Origin: Pseudomonas maioricensis
Lineage (GTDB): Bacteria > Pseudomonadota > Gammaproteobacteria > Pseudomonadales > Pseudomonadaceae
Assembly (NCBI RefSeq): GCF_022790535.1
Contig: NZ_LOHG01000002.1
Location: 342,254 to 406,253, forward strand
Reading direction: 5' to 3'
Length of the DNA: 64,000 nucleotides
Below are positions 36,537 through 45,430 of the stretch, piece by piece (position 1 is the stretch's first letter; each line of letters starts with the position of its first letter). The notes below the pieces were generated by a model, which was not told the DNA's origin, made no database searches, and saw only the letters and a list, made by a program, of their open reading frames with translations. A program made the translations under genes and the position numbers.

Positions 36537-37421
36537 TCACAGCGTATTCAGCGGAATCTTCAGATACCGCACGCCATTGTCTTCGGGCTCGGGAAGGTGG
36601 CCCGCACGCATGTTGATCTGCACGGATGGCAAGATCAGCACCGGCATTTCCAGCGTCGCATCCCTGGCTTCACGCATCAGTACAAATTCGCTTTCATCAA
36701 TCCCTTGCCGGATGTGGATATTGTTGGCGCGCTGTTCGGCAACTGTTGTCATGTACTGCAACTCGCGGCCGTCGGGCTGGTAGTCGTGACACATGAACAG
36801 GCGTGTGGAGTCGGGCAGGGCGAGGATTTTCTGGATCGACTGATACAACGTGCGCGCATCCGCACCCGGGAAGTCGCAGCGCGCCGTGCCGTAATCCGGC
36901 ATGAACAGCGTATCCCCGACAAAAGCCACACTTTCACCGCCAATCTCGAACACATAGGTCATGCATGCCGGAGTGTGCCCCGGCGTGTGCATGGCCCGCG
37001 CCTCAAGGGTGCCGACGTTAAAGGTCGCGCCGTCGTTCAATAACACGTCGAACTGGCTGCCATCCCGGGCAAACCCATCCGGTGCATTGAACAGCTCGCC
37101 GAACACGTTTTGCACCGCCGTGATGTGGCTGCCAATCGCGATTTTTGCGCCCAGCTTGTCTTTGAGATAAGCCGCTGCGGACACATGATCGGCGTGGACA
37201 TGGGTTTCAAGGATCCACTGCACCGAAGCGCCCAGCTCACGCACTCGAGCGATCAACTGATCGGCGGACTGCGTGCTGGTGCGTCCCGATTTGGGATCGA
37301 AGTCCAGCACGCTGTCGATCAGCGCGCAGTGCCTGGTCTGTACATCCATGACCAGATAACTGAGCGTCGATGTATGGGTGTCGAACAGGCCTTCAATGTG
37401 AAGACGGTCGGCGATGATCAT
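36537..37421 (-). CDS. MBL-fold hydrolase, persulfide-dioxygenase-like
   Basis: Metallo-beta-lactamase fold protein of 294 residues. The metal motif THVHADHVSA (His-x-His-x-Asp-His, near 74-79), HTPGHTPACM (His near 128), GDTLFMPDYG (Asp near 154) and CHDY (His near 197) are intact. It belongs to the ETHE1/Blh-type group, which oxidises glutathione persulfide to sulfite using one iron. The extra C-terminal ~60 residues are typical of the Blh subgroup. It lies between an acyl-CoA transferase-type gene and an orphan binding protein; no sulfide regulator gene is near. Confidence 0.88.
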   Translation of the reverse strand: MIIADRLHIEGLFDTHTSTLSYLVMDVQTRHCALIDSVLDFDPKSGRTSTQSADQLIARVRELGASVQWILETHVHADHVSAAAYLKDKLGAKIAIGSHITAVQNVFGELFNAPDGFARDGSQFDVLLNDGATFNVGTLEARAMHTPGHTPACMTYVFEIGGESVAFVGDTLFMPDYGTARCDFPGADARTLYQSIQKILALPDSTRLFMCHDYQPDGRELQYMTTVAEQRANNIHIRQGIDESEFVLMREARDATLEMPVLILPSVQINMRAGHLPEPEDNGVRYLKIPLNTL

Positions 37422-37448
37422 GGAGTCTCCGACAGTATGTGGGTTTGC

Positions 37449-37535
37449 TGTAGGAGCGCGCTTGCCCGCGAAAAGGCTGGACGCGATTCTGTATAGATCG
37501 CGGTGTTCTTATCACGGGCAAGCACCGCTCCCACA
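37449..37535. repeat. REP family A doublet
   Basis: Left arm TGTAGGAGCGCGCTTGCCCG, right arm CACGGGCAAGCACCGCTCCCACA. It lies between the persulfide-dioxygenase-like gene and the 3' end of the peptide-binding protein gene, both on the minus strand. Confidence 0.9.
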
Positions 37536-37570
37536 TGGGGGCGTATTCCAATTCGAATCCTGTGTTGCTG

Positions 37571-39160
37571 CTACTTAACCTGCACCTTGAAGAAGTCCTG
37601 ACGACCAAATGGGCTGACCTGATAACCGCTCACATCCTTGCGGGTCAGGGCGGCGGCGGTCGGGTGCGCCAGTGGCAACCAGAGTGCCTGCTGTTGAATC
37701 TGCTGCTGAGCCTGGTGATAGAGCTTGCTGCGCGCAGCCTGATCACTGGTGGCTTTGCCTTCACTGATCAGCTTGTCCAGCGTGGCATCGCAATAACGGG
37801 CAAAGTTGGTACCGGACTTCACGGCTGCGCAGGAGAACTGCGGCGTCAGGAAGTTATCCGGGTCACCGTTATCACCGGCCCAGCCCATGAACAACAGATC
37901 ATGCTCGCCAGCCTTGGCACGGCGGATCAGTTCGCCCCATTCGATGACTTTGATTTCAGCGTTGATGCCAACTTTAGCCAGGTCCGCCTGCAGCAACTGC
38001 GCACCCAGGTTCGGATTGGGGTTGAGCAGGCTGCCGGTTGGGCGAGTCCAGATAGTGGTTTTAAAGCCGTCCTTCACGCCCGCCTTTGCCAGCAGCGCTT
38101 TGGCCTTGGTCACATCTTGCTTATACCCAGGCAAATCTTTCGCGTAGCTCCAGGTATTCGGCGGATAAGGGCCGTTGGCCGCTTCGGCGGTGCCTTCAAA
38201 AACGGCCTTGAGGTAGCTGTCCTTGTCGAACGCCAGATTGACCGCTTGCCGCACTTCAGCCTTGTCGAACGGCGGGTGCTGGCTGTTGATCGCCAAAAAC
38301 GCGGTCATGAACGCTTCGGTTTTTTCGACTTTCAGGTTTGGATCTTTGGCCGCTTCCTGAATATCAAGCGGCTTGGGTGAAAGGGTGATCTGGCACTCAT
38401 TGCGACGAATGCGCTGCAAGCGAACGTTGGCATCAGGGGTGATGGCGTAGATCAGCTTGTCGACGCCAGGCTTGCCCGCGAAGTAATCCGCGTTGGCTTC
38501 GTAGCGCACCACGGCATCTTTCTGGAAGCGTTCGAACACGAACGGCCCGGTGCCGATCGGCTGGCTGTTGAGCTTATCCGGGGTCCCGGCCTTGAGCAGC
38601 TGCGCGGTGTACTCAGCCGAGTAGATCGAGGCAAAGCCCATGCTGAGCGTCGCGAGGAACGTGGAGTCCGGATGATCCAGGGTAAAGCGCACAGTCAGCG
38701 GATCCGGTGCGTCGATCTTCTTGATCAGCGTAGGCAACTGCATCGATTGAGCGTGGGGAAAGCCGCTCTGAGCAACCTTGTGCCACGGGTTCTGCGGGTC
38801 AAGCATGCGCTGGAAGCTGAACACCACGTCATCCGCGTTCAACTCGCGGCTCGGAGTGAAATAGGCAGTGTGGTGAAACTTCACGCCTTTGCGCAGCTTG
38901 AAGTCGTAGGTCAGACCATCAGACGAAACGGTCCAGCTCTGCGCCAGGCTGGGCACCAGCTTGCCGCTCTGGGCGTCGAAATCCACCAAACGGTTCATCA
39001 GCACATCGGCGGAGGCATTGGTGGTGGTCAGCGAGTTGTACTGCACCACATCGAAACCTTCCGGGCTGGCTTCGGTACAGACGCTCAAGGCTGTCGCGGC
39101 GTGAGCCATTGCCGGGAACAGCAGAGGAGCTAGCAAAAACGGTATCGCAGCAAGACGCAT
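37571..39160 (-). CDS. Dipeptide/oligopeptide ABC transporter substrate-binding protein
   Basis: Periplasmic SBP family 5 protein of 529 residues. A signal peptide covers about 1-21 (LAAIPFLLAPLLFPAMAHA). The mature part has the family features: VCTEASPEGFDVVQYNS near the start, LADVVFSFQRMLDPQNPW-like segment, and a C-terminal GWAGDNGDPDNFL stretch. It resembles DppA. It has no permease or ATPase genes beside it, so it probably feeds a transporter encoded elsewhere. Its start faces the rpmB leader region. Confidence 0.92.
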   Translation of the reverse strand: MRLAAIPFLLAPLLFPAMAHAATALSVCTEASPEGFDVVQYNSLTTTNASADVLMNRLVDFDAQSGKLVPSLAQSWTVSSDGLTYDFKLRKGVKFHHTAYFTPSRELNADDVVFSFQRMLDPQNPWHKVAQSGFPHAQSMQLPTLIKKIDAPDPLTVRFTLDHPDSTFLATLSMGFASIYSAEYTAQLLKAGTPDKLNSQPIGTGPFVFERFQKDAVVRYEANADYFAGKPGVDKLIYAITPDANVRLQRIRRNECQITLSPKPLDIQEAAKDPNLKVEKTEAFMTAFLAINSQHPPFDKAEVRQAVNLAFDKDSYLKAVFEGTAEAANGPYPPNTWSYAKDLPGYKQDVTKAKALLAKAGVKDGFKTTIWTRPTGSLLNPNPNLGAQLLQADLAKVGINAEIKVIEWGELIRRAKAGEHDLLFMGWAGDNGDPDNFLTPQFSCAAVKSGTNFARYCDATLDKLISEGKATSDQAARSKLYHQAQQQIQQQALWLPLAHPTAAALTRKDVSGYQVSPFGRQDFFKVQVK

Positions 39161-39523
39161 GGCTATATTCCTGTCAGAAAGGGCCCCATCTGCTGGCGCA
39201 GTCTGGTGAGTGAGTTACCCTAGACCATGCATCAGCCTAGAACAATGGTTGCAAACCGACCGACGGTAGATTTGCCACCACCCCCGTAACCACCCGACCG
39301 CTAGGCTGAACACGTTGCGTGATGTTGGGGTAAAGTGCTTTGCCTGTTGTGACGGCAAACCCTTTCTGGTATAAAGCAGCGCTCTTTTCTAGGGGCCCGG
39401 TTCCTTCACTGTAGGTGTAGCCGGTAAGACCCTTAAAGAAACGCGGCGCCTGGCGCCAAATGACTGAGAGATTAAGCGGCCAACCCATGCCGGGTTGGGC
39501 ATGTGGTTTTAGAGGGCTGAGGC
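39161..39523. other. Leader and promoter region of rpmB
   Basis: 363 bases with no supported gene between the divergent binding protein gene and rpmB. It holds the rpmB promoter (39347-39375) and a leader of roughly 140 bases with two small hairpins: GGCG/CGCC around 39445-39457 and CCAACCC/GGGTTGG (39480-39498). A weak open frame on the minus strand (39237-39488) has no ribosome site and is not called. Confidence 0.55.
39347..39375 (+). promoter_or_regulatory. Sigma-70 promoter of rpmB-rpmG
   Basis: TTGTGA, 17 bases, TATAAA. Close to consensus and about 145 bases before the ATG of rpmB. Confidence 0.7.
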
Positions 39524-39757
39524 ATGTCGAGAGTCTGTCAAGTTACCGGTAAGGGTCCGGTGACTGGGAATAACATTTCCCACGCAAACAACAAAACCCG
39601 TCGTCGTTTCCTGCCAAACCTGCAGCATCACCGCTTCTGGGTTGAAGAAGAGAAACGTTTTGTTCGTCTGCGCGTATCTGCTAAAGGCATGCGTATCATC
39701 GACAAGCGTGGCATCACTGTAGTGCTCGCTGAACTCCGTCGCGACGGCAAAATTTAA
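39524..39757 (+). CDS. rpmB: 50S ribosomal protein L28
   Basis: Structural protein of the large ribosomal subunit, 77 residues, the standard length. The family signature is clear: [11 protein letters not shown] at the start and [11 protein letters not shown], then [14 protein letters not shown]. The start at 39524 follows GGGCTGAGGC. It forms an operon with rpmG, 11 bases away, as in most bacteria, read from the strong promoter at 39347. Confidence 0.97.
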   Translation: MSRVCQVTGKGPVTGNNISHANNKTRRRFLPNLQHHRFWVEEEKRFVRLRVSAKGMRIIDKRGITVVLAELRRDGKI

Positions 39758-39768
39758 GGGAGAAGATC

Positions 39769-39924
39769 ATGCGTGAATTGATCCGATTGATTTCTAGTGC
39801 TGGTACCGGTCACTTCTACACGACCGACAAGAACAAGCGCACCACTCCGGACAAAATCGAAATCAAAAAATTCGATCCGGTTGTTCGCAAGCACGTGATC
39901 TACAAAGAAGGCAAAATCAAGTAA
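39769..39924 (+). CDS. rpmG: 50S ribosomal protein L33
   Basis: Structural protein of the large ribosomal subunit, 51 residues. It reads [19 protein letters not shown] and goes on to [15 protein letters not shown]. The zinc-binding Cys pairs found in some L33 proteins are absent, so it is the Cys-free form. A GGGAGAAG ribosome site precedes the ATG. A strong terminator follows 18 bases after the stop. Confidence 0.97.
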   Translation: MRELIRLISSAGTGHFYTTDKNKRTTPDKIEIKKFDPVVRKHVIYKEGKIK

Positions 39925-39942
39925 TTGATTTTTCTTCTTGTG

Positions 39943-39978
39943 AAAAAGGCCCGTATCCTCACGATACGGGCCTTTTTT
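39943..39978 (+). terminator. Intrinsic terminator of rpmB-rpmG
   Basis: Stem AAAAGGCCCGTATC/GATACGGGCCTTTT with a five-base loop and a following T-run. The stem is long and perfect. Confidence 0.9.
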
Positions 39979-40019
39979 ATTTGTATTGGAATCTGGCACC
40001 GCAGGGCGCGATTCCTGGC

Positions 40020-40223
40020 TCAGCCGAAACTGAATCCCTGAACAAGATTGGCGCCATCGACATCAACCGTTACACGGTTGATGTCGAACTCTCTGGTCAC
40101 GAAGTCCTTTGAACTGACAACGCGTTCACGACCCGTCAACTCACTGATGTAAGTCTTGATGGTTGGCACATAACGGCTGCCGATCAGATACTGAAGCTGC
40201 TTGATGATCTCTTCATTGGTCAT
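40020..40223 (-). CDS. Small protein resembling the I78 peptidase inhibitor family
   Basis: Protein of 67 residues with no signal peptide or Cys. The C-terminal half (KDFVTREFDINRVTVDVDG) resembles the I78 inhibitor core, where a short acidic strand NRVTVDVDG is typical. The N-terminal half is helical (NEEIIKQLQYLIG). The match is by eye and partial, so it should be treated as hypothetical. It follows the rpmG terminator on the opposite strand, and lies 84 bases from the cupin gene on the same strand. Confidence 0.6.
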   Translation of the reverse strand: MTNEEIIKQLQYLIGSRYVPTIKTYISELTGRERVVSSKDFVTREFDINRVTVDVDGANLVQGFSFG

Positions 40224-40307
40224 GAATTTATTCCTTTATAAAAGTTGAATGTCCTCCTTGGACGTCATCAGCATCCTCCCCGCAAACTGATCATGTGCAC
40301 TACATAG

Positions 40308-40670
40308 TTATGCCTTCTTCTCGAAAACCACATAGATTTTTCTGCAAGGCTCCAGCACTTCCCACGTGCCTTTAAAGCCTGCCGGGATCACAAAACGATC
40401 TCCCGCACGCAGGGTTTTCGACCCGCCCGCGTCATCGCGCAACACTGAGACGCCCTGAACGATTTCACAGTACTCATGCTCGGTGTAATTAACGGACCAT
40501 TGGCCGACCTCACCTTCCCAGACGCCCGCATTCATTTGTCCGCAAGGGCTGTTGTAGTGGTTGTAGATTGTCTGCTCCGGGTCGCCCTTGAAGATTTTTT
40601 CAGGTGCCGGGCGGTAGCGTTCAGCTTCGGTGCTGGCTTCGCTGAAATCCACGATGCTGTCGATAGTCAT
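40308..40670 (-). CDS. Cupin domain protein
   Basis: Single-domain cupin of 120 residues, of the EutQ/DUF861 type (RmlC fold). Residues 45-110 hold the cupin strands: TEHEYCEIVQGVSVL, then AGDRFVIPAGFKGTWEVLEPCRKIYVVFEK. The conserved His/Glu of metal-binding cupins appear in HEYCE. The partner substrate is unknown. It is the last gene before the kauB region and faces it (divergent), at the place where P. aeruginosa has other polyamine genes. Confidence 0.88.
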   Translation of the reverse strand: MTIDSIVDFSEASTEAERYRPAPEKIFKGDPEQTIYNHYNSPCGQMNAGVWEGEVGQWSVNYTEHEYCEIVQGVSVLRDDAGGSKTLRAGDRFVIPAGFKGTWEVLEPCRKIYVVFEKKA

Positions 40671-40929
40671 TTCTTACCCTCGCGGTAAATGCGTTGCTGG
40701 TTTGACGAAGACCTCGCTCAATAGTGCCAAAGGCACGCGTCAGCATGTTGCATAAATCGAACAAGACGGCTCCATTCGGGCCTTTATGTCAAAGATATTG
40801 GAAATCGCCAGATCACTGGTTTAGGGTGGTGAGTGCCGTTGCCTGGTGGCGGTGGATTGCAGATTGTCTGTTTTTTGCACGAGTCTACCCAACAGGCACA
40901 CCCTAATCGATAAAGCGGAGGACATACGC

Positions 40930-42423
40930 ATGACCACCCTGACCCACGCTGACTGGGAAAAACGCGCGAAGGACCTGAAGATCGAAGGCCGCGCGTTTAT
41001 CAATGGCGAATACTCCGACGCCGCTTCCGGTGAGACATTCGAATGCATCAGCCCCGTCGATGGTCGTCTGCTGGCCAAAGTCGCCAGTTGCGACGCCGCC
41101 GACGCACAACGCGCCGTTGAAAGTGCGCGCAAGACCTTCAACTCCGGCGTCTGGTCGCGGCTGGCGCCAGTCAAACGCAAGGCCGCCATGCTGCGCTTTG
41201 CCGCGCTGATCAACAAAAACGTGGAAGAACTGGCGCTGCTGGAAACCCTGGACATGGGTAAGCCCATCAGCGATTCGTACAGCATCGACATACCCGGCGC
41301 AGCCCAAGCTCTGAGCTGGAGCGGCGAAGCTATCGACAAGCTGTATGACGAGGTGGCCGCAACGCCCCATGACCAACTGGGCCTGGTCACTCGCGAACCG
41401 GTTGGCGTTGTCGCCGCCATCGTGCCGTGGAACTTCCCGCTGCTAATGGCAAGCTGGAAACTCGGCCCGGCGCTGTCCAGCGGTAACTCTGTCATTCTCA
41501 AGCCTTCGGAAAAGTCTCCGCTGACGGCCATTCGCATTGCACAGCTGGCGATTGAGGCAGGCATTCCGGCTGGCGTGCTCAACGTACTGCCGGGTTACGG
41601 CCACACCGTGGGCAAGGCGCTGGCTCTGCACATGGATGTCGACACGGCGGTGTTCACCGGCTCGACGAAAATTGCCAAGCAATTGCTGGTCTACTCCGGC
41701 GAATCGAATATGAAGCGCATCTGGCTGGAAGCTGGAGGCAAGAGCCCGAACATCGTCTTTGCCGATGCTCCGGATTTGCAGGCCGCTGCTGAATCTGCAG
41801 CCAGCGCCATCGCATTCAACCAGGGCGAAGTCTGCACTGCGGGTTCACGGCTGCTGGTAGAGCGTTCGATCAAGGACAAATTCCTGCCCATGGTCATTGA
41901 AGCCCTCAAGAGCTGGAAGCCGGGCAATCCGTTGGACCCGGCCACCACCGTTGGTGCACTGGTCGACACTCAACAGATGAACACCGTGCTGTCCTATATC
42001 GAGGCGGGCCACACCGGCGGTGCGAAACTGGTGGTGGGTGGCAAACGTATTCTCCAGGAAACTGGCGGCACCTACGTCGAGCCGACGATTTTCGACGGTG
42101 TGACCAATGCCATGAAGATCGCTCAGGAAGAGATCTTCGGCCCGGTTCTGTCGGTGTTGACGTTTGATACGGCCGAGGAGGCGATTCAGATTGCCAACGA
42201 CACGCCGTACGGCCTCGCTGCTGCCGTCTGGACCGCCAACCTGTCCAAAGCCCACCTGACCGCCAAAGCGCTGCGTGCGGGTAGCGTGTGGGTCAATCAA
42301 TACGACGGCGGTGACATGACCGCGCCGTTCGGTGGTTTCAAACAATCGGGCAATGGCCGCGACAAGTCGCTGCATGCGTTCGACAAGTACACCGAACTGA
42401 AATCGACGTGGATTAAGTTGTAG
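40930..42423 (+). CDS. kauB: Gamma-glutamyl-gamma-aminobutyraldehyde dehydrogenase
   Basis: NAD(P)-dependent aldehyde dehydrogenase of 497 residues (KauB/PuuC-like). The catalytic residues are Asn168 (VPWNFP), Glu267 (LEAGGKSPN) and Cys302 (EVCTAGSR). The glycine-rich NAD site FTGSTKIAKQL is at 242-252. It oxidises aldehydes made from putrescine, cadaverine and agmatine breakdown. The start follows GCGGAGGACATACGC. It is followed by a strong terminator (42573-42613). In P. aeruginosa the same gene order (rpmG, then kauB, then an MFS gene) is known and PauR controls it. Confidence 0.92.
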   Translation: MTTLTHADWEKRAKDLKIEGRAFINGEYSDAASGETFECISPVDGRLLAKVASCDAADAQRAVESARKTFNSGVWSRLAPVKRKAAMLRFAALINKNVEELALLETLDMGKPISDSYSIDIPGAAQALSWSGEAIDKLYDEVAATPHDQLGLVTREPVGVVAAIVPWNFPLLMASWKLGPALSSGNSVILKPSEKSPLTAIRIAQLAIEAGIPAGVLNVLPGYGHTVGKALALHMDVDTAVFTGSTKIAKQLLVYSGESNMKRIWLEAGGKSPNIVFADAPDLQAAAESAASAIAFNQGEVCTAGSRLLVERSIKDKFLPMVIEALKSWKPGNPLDPATTVGALVDTQQMNTVLSYIEAGHTGGAKLVVGGKRILQETGGTYVEPTIFDGVTNAMKIAQEEIFGPVLSVLTFDTAEEAIQIANDTPYGLAAAVWTANLSKAHLTAKALRAGSVWVNQYDGGDMTAPFGGFKQSGNGRDKSLHAFDKYTELKSTWIKL

Positions 42424-42454
42424 CTGCTATCGGTCCGGCAGGGTGGGTAGATTT

Positions 42455-42543
42455 TGTAGGAGCGGAGCTTGCTCGCGATAAGGCCGGATGCGATTTGCCT
42501 GATATCCGCGGTGCCTTTATCGCGAGCAAGCTCTGCTCCCACA
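42455..42543. repeat. REP family A doublet, GAGC/GCTC subtype
   Basis: Arms TGTAGGAGCGGAGCTTGCTC and GAGCAAGCTCTGCTCCCACA, just upstream of the kauB terminator hairpin. Confidence 0.88.
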
Positions 42544-42572
42544 AAAATTAATCCGCGCCTGAACGAAATTGT

Positions 42573-42613
42573 AAAAACAGCCGGGCTTCCCTTGGGATAG
42601 CCCGGCTGTTTCG
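42573..42613 (+). terminator. Intrinsic terminator after kauB
   Basis: Stem AAACAGCCGGGC/GCCCGGCTGTTT with a 12- to 13-base loop, then TCGTCTT. Confidence 0.7.
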
Positions 42614-42643
42614 TCTTGGCCTTTTGATCCACAGGAGCGTGGG

Positions 42644-43792
42644 ATGCGTTGGGGTACTTATTTCGCGGTGCTGGCGTCGGTGCTTTCGGTCGGGCTGGCA
42701 TTGGGTGTCAGCATGCCGCTGGTGTCCCTGCGACTGGAAAGCTGGGGTTACGGCTCGTTCGCCATTGGCGTAATGGCGGCGATGCCCGCTATTGGCGTGC
42801 TGCTCGGCGCCAGCCTGGCCAGCGGCCTTGCTGCACGCTTCGGCACTGCCGCACTGATGCGCCGCTGCCTGTGGGCCGGGGCGCTGTCTGTAGGCCTGCT
42901 CGCGCTGCTGCCGTACTACACGGTGTGGCTGGTATTACGGCTGATGCTCGGCGTGATCCTGACGATCGTCTTCATCCTCGGTGAAAGCTGGATCAATCAA
43001 CTGGTCATCGAAAAATGGCGTGGCCGTCTCGTCGCGCTGTATGGCAGCACTTACGCGCTGTGCCAACTGGCCGGACCGCTGCTGCTTGGCGCACTGCGCA
43101 CAGAGCACGACACAGGGTTTTGGGTCGGTGTAGCGCTGCTGATCATTTCGCCGTTTTTGCTGCTGGGCAGAAGCGGGGCACCGAGTGCCGATGCATGTCG
43201 CGTCACCTTCATCGACCTGTTCGCCTTTTGTCGCTCCATGCCCGCAATCGCATGGGCGGTAGCACTGTTCGCCGCCTTCGAGGCACTGATCCTGACCTTG
43301 CTGCCGATCTATTGCCTGCGCCAGGGCTTCACGCCGGAAATCGCCCTGGCAATGATCAGCACTGTGGTAGTGGGTGACGCGCTTTTGCAGTTGCCAATTG
43401 GCGCACTGGCCGACAAGGTCTCACGGCGCACGCTGTTTTCGAGCTGTGCCGTGGCGTTGATGGTTTCAAGCCTGCTGGTGCCGCTGCTGGTGAATACCGT
43501 GCTGATCTGGCCGCTGTGGGTACTGTTCGGGGCCAGCGCCGGTGGCTTGTTCACCCTGTCGCTGATTCTGATCGGAGAACGCTTCCGCGATGACGCACTG
43601 GTTCGCGCCAATGCGCACGTGGCGCAGCTGTGGGGGATCGGTTGTTTGCTGGGGCCACTGGCGGCCGGGGCAGGCAGCCAGTGGGTCAGCGGTCAGGCGC
43701 TGCCACTGTTGATGGCGGCAGGAGCATTTGGCCTGGTCGTGCTGTCGTTGCGGCGCGGGGCGTTCGGGGTTCAGCCGGTTCCAACGGCCTAG
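42644..43792 (+). CDS. MFS transporter
   Basis: Major facilitator protein of 382 residues with about twelve hydrophobic segments. The N-terminal half shows the MFS A-type loop (GLAARFGTAALMRR, about 63-76). It is a compact protein with short loops, YfkF/PA5311-like. The substrate is unknown; in P. aeruginosa the homologue sits next to kauB, so an amine or an intermediate is possible. Its stop codon overlaps that of the convergent phospholipase D-like gene (CTAG shared). Confidence 0.88.
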   Translation: MRWGTYFAVLASVLSVGLALGVSMPLVSLRLESWGYGSFAIGVMAAMPAIGVLLGASLASGLAARFGTAALMRRCLWAGALSVGLLALLPYYTVWLVLRLMLGVILTIVFILGESWINQLVIEKWRGRLVALYGSTYALCQLAGPLLLGALRTEHDTGFWVGVALLIISPFLLLGRSGAPSADACRVTFIDLFAFCRSMPAIAWAVALFAAFEALILTLLPIYCLRQGFTPEIALAMISTVVVGDALLQLPIGALADKVSRRTLFSSCAVALMVSSLLVPLLVNTVLIWPLWVLFGASAGGLFTLSLILIGERFRDDALVRANAHVAQLWGIGCLLGPLAAGAGSQWVSGQALPLLMAAGAFGLVVLSLRRGAFGVQPVPTA

Positions 43793-45384
43793 AGCATTTT
43801 CTCCAGGCCGATGACCCGGCTGAACCATGCGTTCAAGCGCCGCCAGGTATCGCCGGGCTCTTTGTACAGGGTGTGGATTTTACCGTCGTCTTCGGTGACC
43901 CACACCACCTTGCCGTCTTCCAGTTTCGCTTCATAACTCAGGGTCGGTTGCATACCTTGCAAGGCCAGTTCGCGCAGCGCTTCGGTCAGTTCCGGGCTGT
44001 CCACAAGCACGCCGACTTCGGTGTTCCACAGCACCGAGCGCGGGTCGAAGTTGAAGGAGCCGACGAACACTTTACGGCGATCGAATGTCATCGCCTTGCT
44101 GTGCAGACTGGAATCCGAACCGCCGCCAAACGTTCCGCTTTTGCTGAACAAATGAGGCCCGCTGCCACCGCTAGCACTGCCGGGATCACCCGGCTGGCGG
44201 CGCATTTCGAACAGCTTCACGCCATGCTCCAGCAACGCCTTGCGATAAGGCGCATAACCGCCGTGGACGGCTGGCACATCGGTCGCTTCAAGGGAGTTGG
44301 TCAGCAAACTGACCGAAACCCCGGCATCGGCACGCCCGGTCAGATACAGCAAACCTTCTTCACCCGGCACGAAGTAGGCGGAAACCAGTATCAGCTCCTT
44401 GTTCGCGTTGAGCAGCTCAGGTGCCAGTTGCGTGGTCAGCAGCAGATGCGGATCTGGTTCGCCCCGGGCCAGCACTTTGGTAGGTGCATCCCACAACGCC
44501 TGGTTATGCGCCCAGATCAATTCGTTGAACCAGATTCTGAGACGCGGGTTTTTCTGGTACGCCATCAGGCGGTCGTACAGCGCTTTGTGTTTGTGCTGTG
44601 ATTCTACGAGCGATGCCTCAAGACGTTTGCGCGCCTTGGCCAGATCGCGAGTCGTCGGCAGGAAATACATGAACTCGGCGATGGGTTTGCTCAGTGTGCT
44701 GTTCCAGTACTGATCGAAGCTGTGCCCGAGCTGCTCGGCCACCGGACCGACGCTAAGCATGTCGATGTCGGTAAAATTCAGGTTTTCTTCGGCATCGAAG
44801 TATTCATCACCCAGATTACGCCCACCCACAATGGCCACGCTGCTGTCGGCCAGCCACAGTTTGTTGTGCATGCGCCGGTGCTGCCGCGACAGATTCAACA
44901 GCCGCCCCACACTGCGGGTCACGCCGGTCTCGCGCCCAAGACTCTGGGGGTTGAACAGTCGAATCTGAATATTGGGATGAGCGGCCAGGGTAGCGATGGA
45001 GTGATCAAGCCCGTCGCTGGTGGTGTCGTCCAGCAGGATGCGCACGCGAACACCGCGATCAGCCGCCTTGAGCAACTCATCAATCAAGGCGCGGGTGCTC
45101 AAACCGTCATGGACGATGTAGTACTGCAAATCCAGACTGGTGCGGGCATTACGAATCAGTTCGGCACGCGCCATGAACGCTTCGGTGCTGTTAGACAGCA
45201 GGCGAAAACCCGAACGACCCTCGTGAGGCTGAGCCATCGCCTGCACAGAGCGGCCAAACGCCGAATCCGTCGGTGGCAACGCCTGACTGGGCTCGTTGGG
45301 AATGTGAACGTGCGAACAGCCGCTGATCCACGACGCGACAAACAGAAAAAAGGGCAGGGCCCAAGTCTTTTTCAAAATGATCAT
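43789..45384 (-). CDS. Phospholipase D-family lipoprotein, cardiolipin synthase-like
   Basis: Lipoprotein of 531 residues with lipobox ISGCS at about 19-23. It carries two HKD-type motifs, HNKLWLADSSVAIVGGRNLG (about 168-187) and HSKAMTFDRRKVFVGSFNFD (about 412-431), so it should have phospholipase D or phosphatidyltransferase activity, similar to ClsC. The start at 45384 (MIILKKTW) is preferred because it creates a proper signal. It lies between the MFS gene and the MocR gene, with which it is collinear (47 bases). Confidence 0.9.
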   Translation of the reverse strand: MIILKKTWALPFFLFVASWISGCSHVHIPNEPSQALPPTDSAFGRSVQAMAQPHEGRSGFRLLSNSTEAFMARAELIRNARTSLDLQYYIVHDGLSTRALIDELLKAADRGVRVRILLDDTTSDGLDHSIATLAAHPNIQIRLFNPQSLGRETGVTRSVGRLLNLSRQHRRMHNKLWLADSSVAIVGGRNLGDEYFDAEENLNFTDIDMLSVGPVAEQLGHSFDQYWNSTLSKPIAEFMYFLPTTRDLAKARKRLEASLVESQHKHKALYDRLMAYQKNPRLRIWFNELIWAHNQALWDAPTKVLARGEPDPHLLLTTQLAPELLNANKELILVSAYFVPGEEGLLYLTGRADAGVSVSLLTNSLEATDVPAVHGGYAPYRKALLEHGVKLFEMRRQPGDPGSASGGSGPHLFSKSGTFGGGSDSSLHSKAMTFDRRKVFVGSFNFDPRSVLWNTEVGVLVDSPELTEALRELALQGMQPTLSYEAKLEDGKVVWVTEDDGKIHTLYKEPGDTWRRLNAWFSRVIGLEKML

Positions 45385-45430
45385 CCGGAAATTACAGCTT
45401 GGCGATATGACCGCAAAAACCCCGGAAAAG

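Noticed and set aside
39237-39488. 83-codon minus-strand frame in the rpmB leader
   Set aside because: It covers the rpmB promoter and leader hairpins, lacks a ribosome site and resembles no family.
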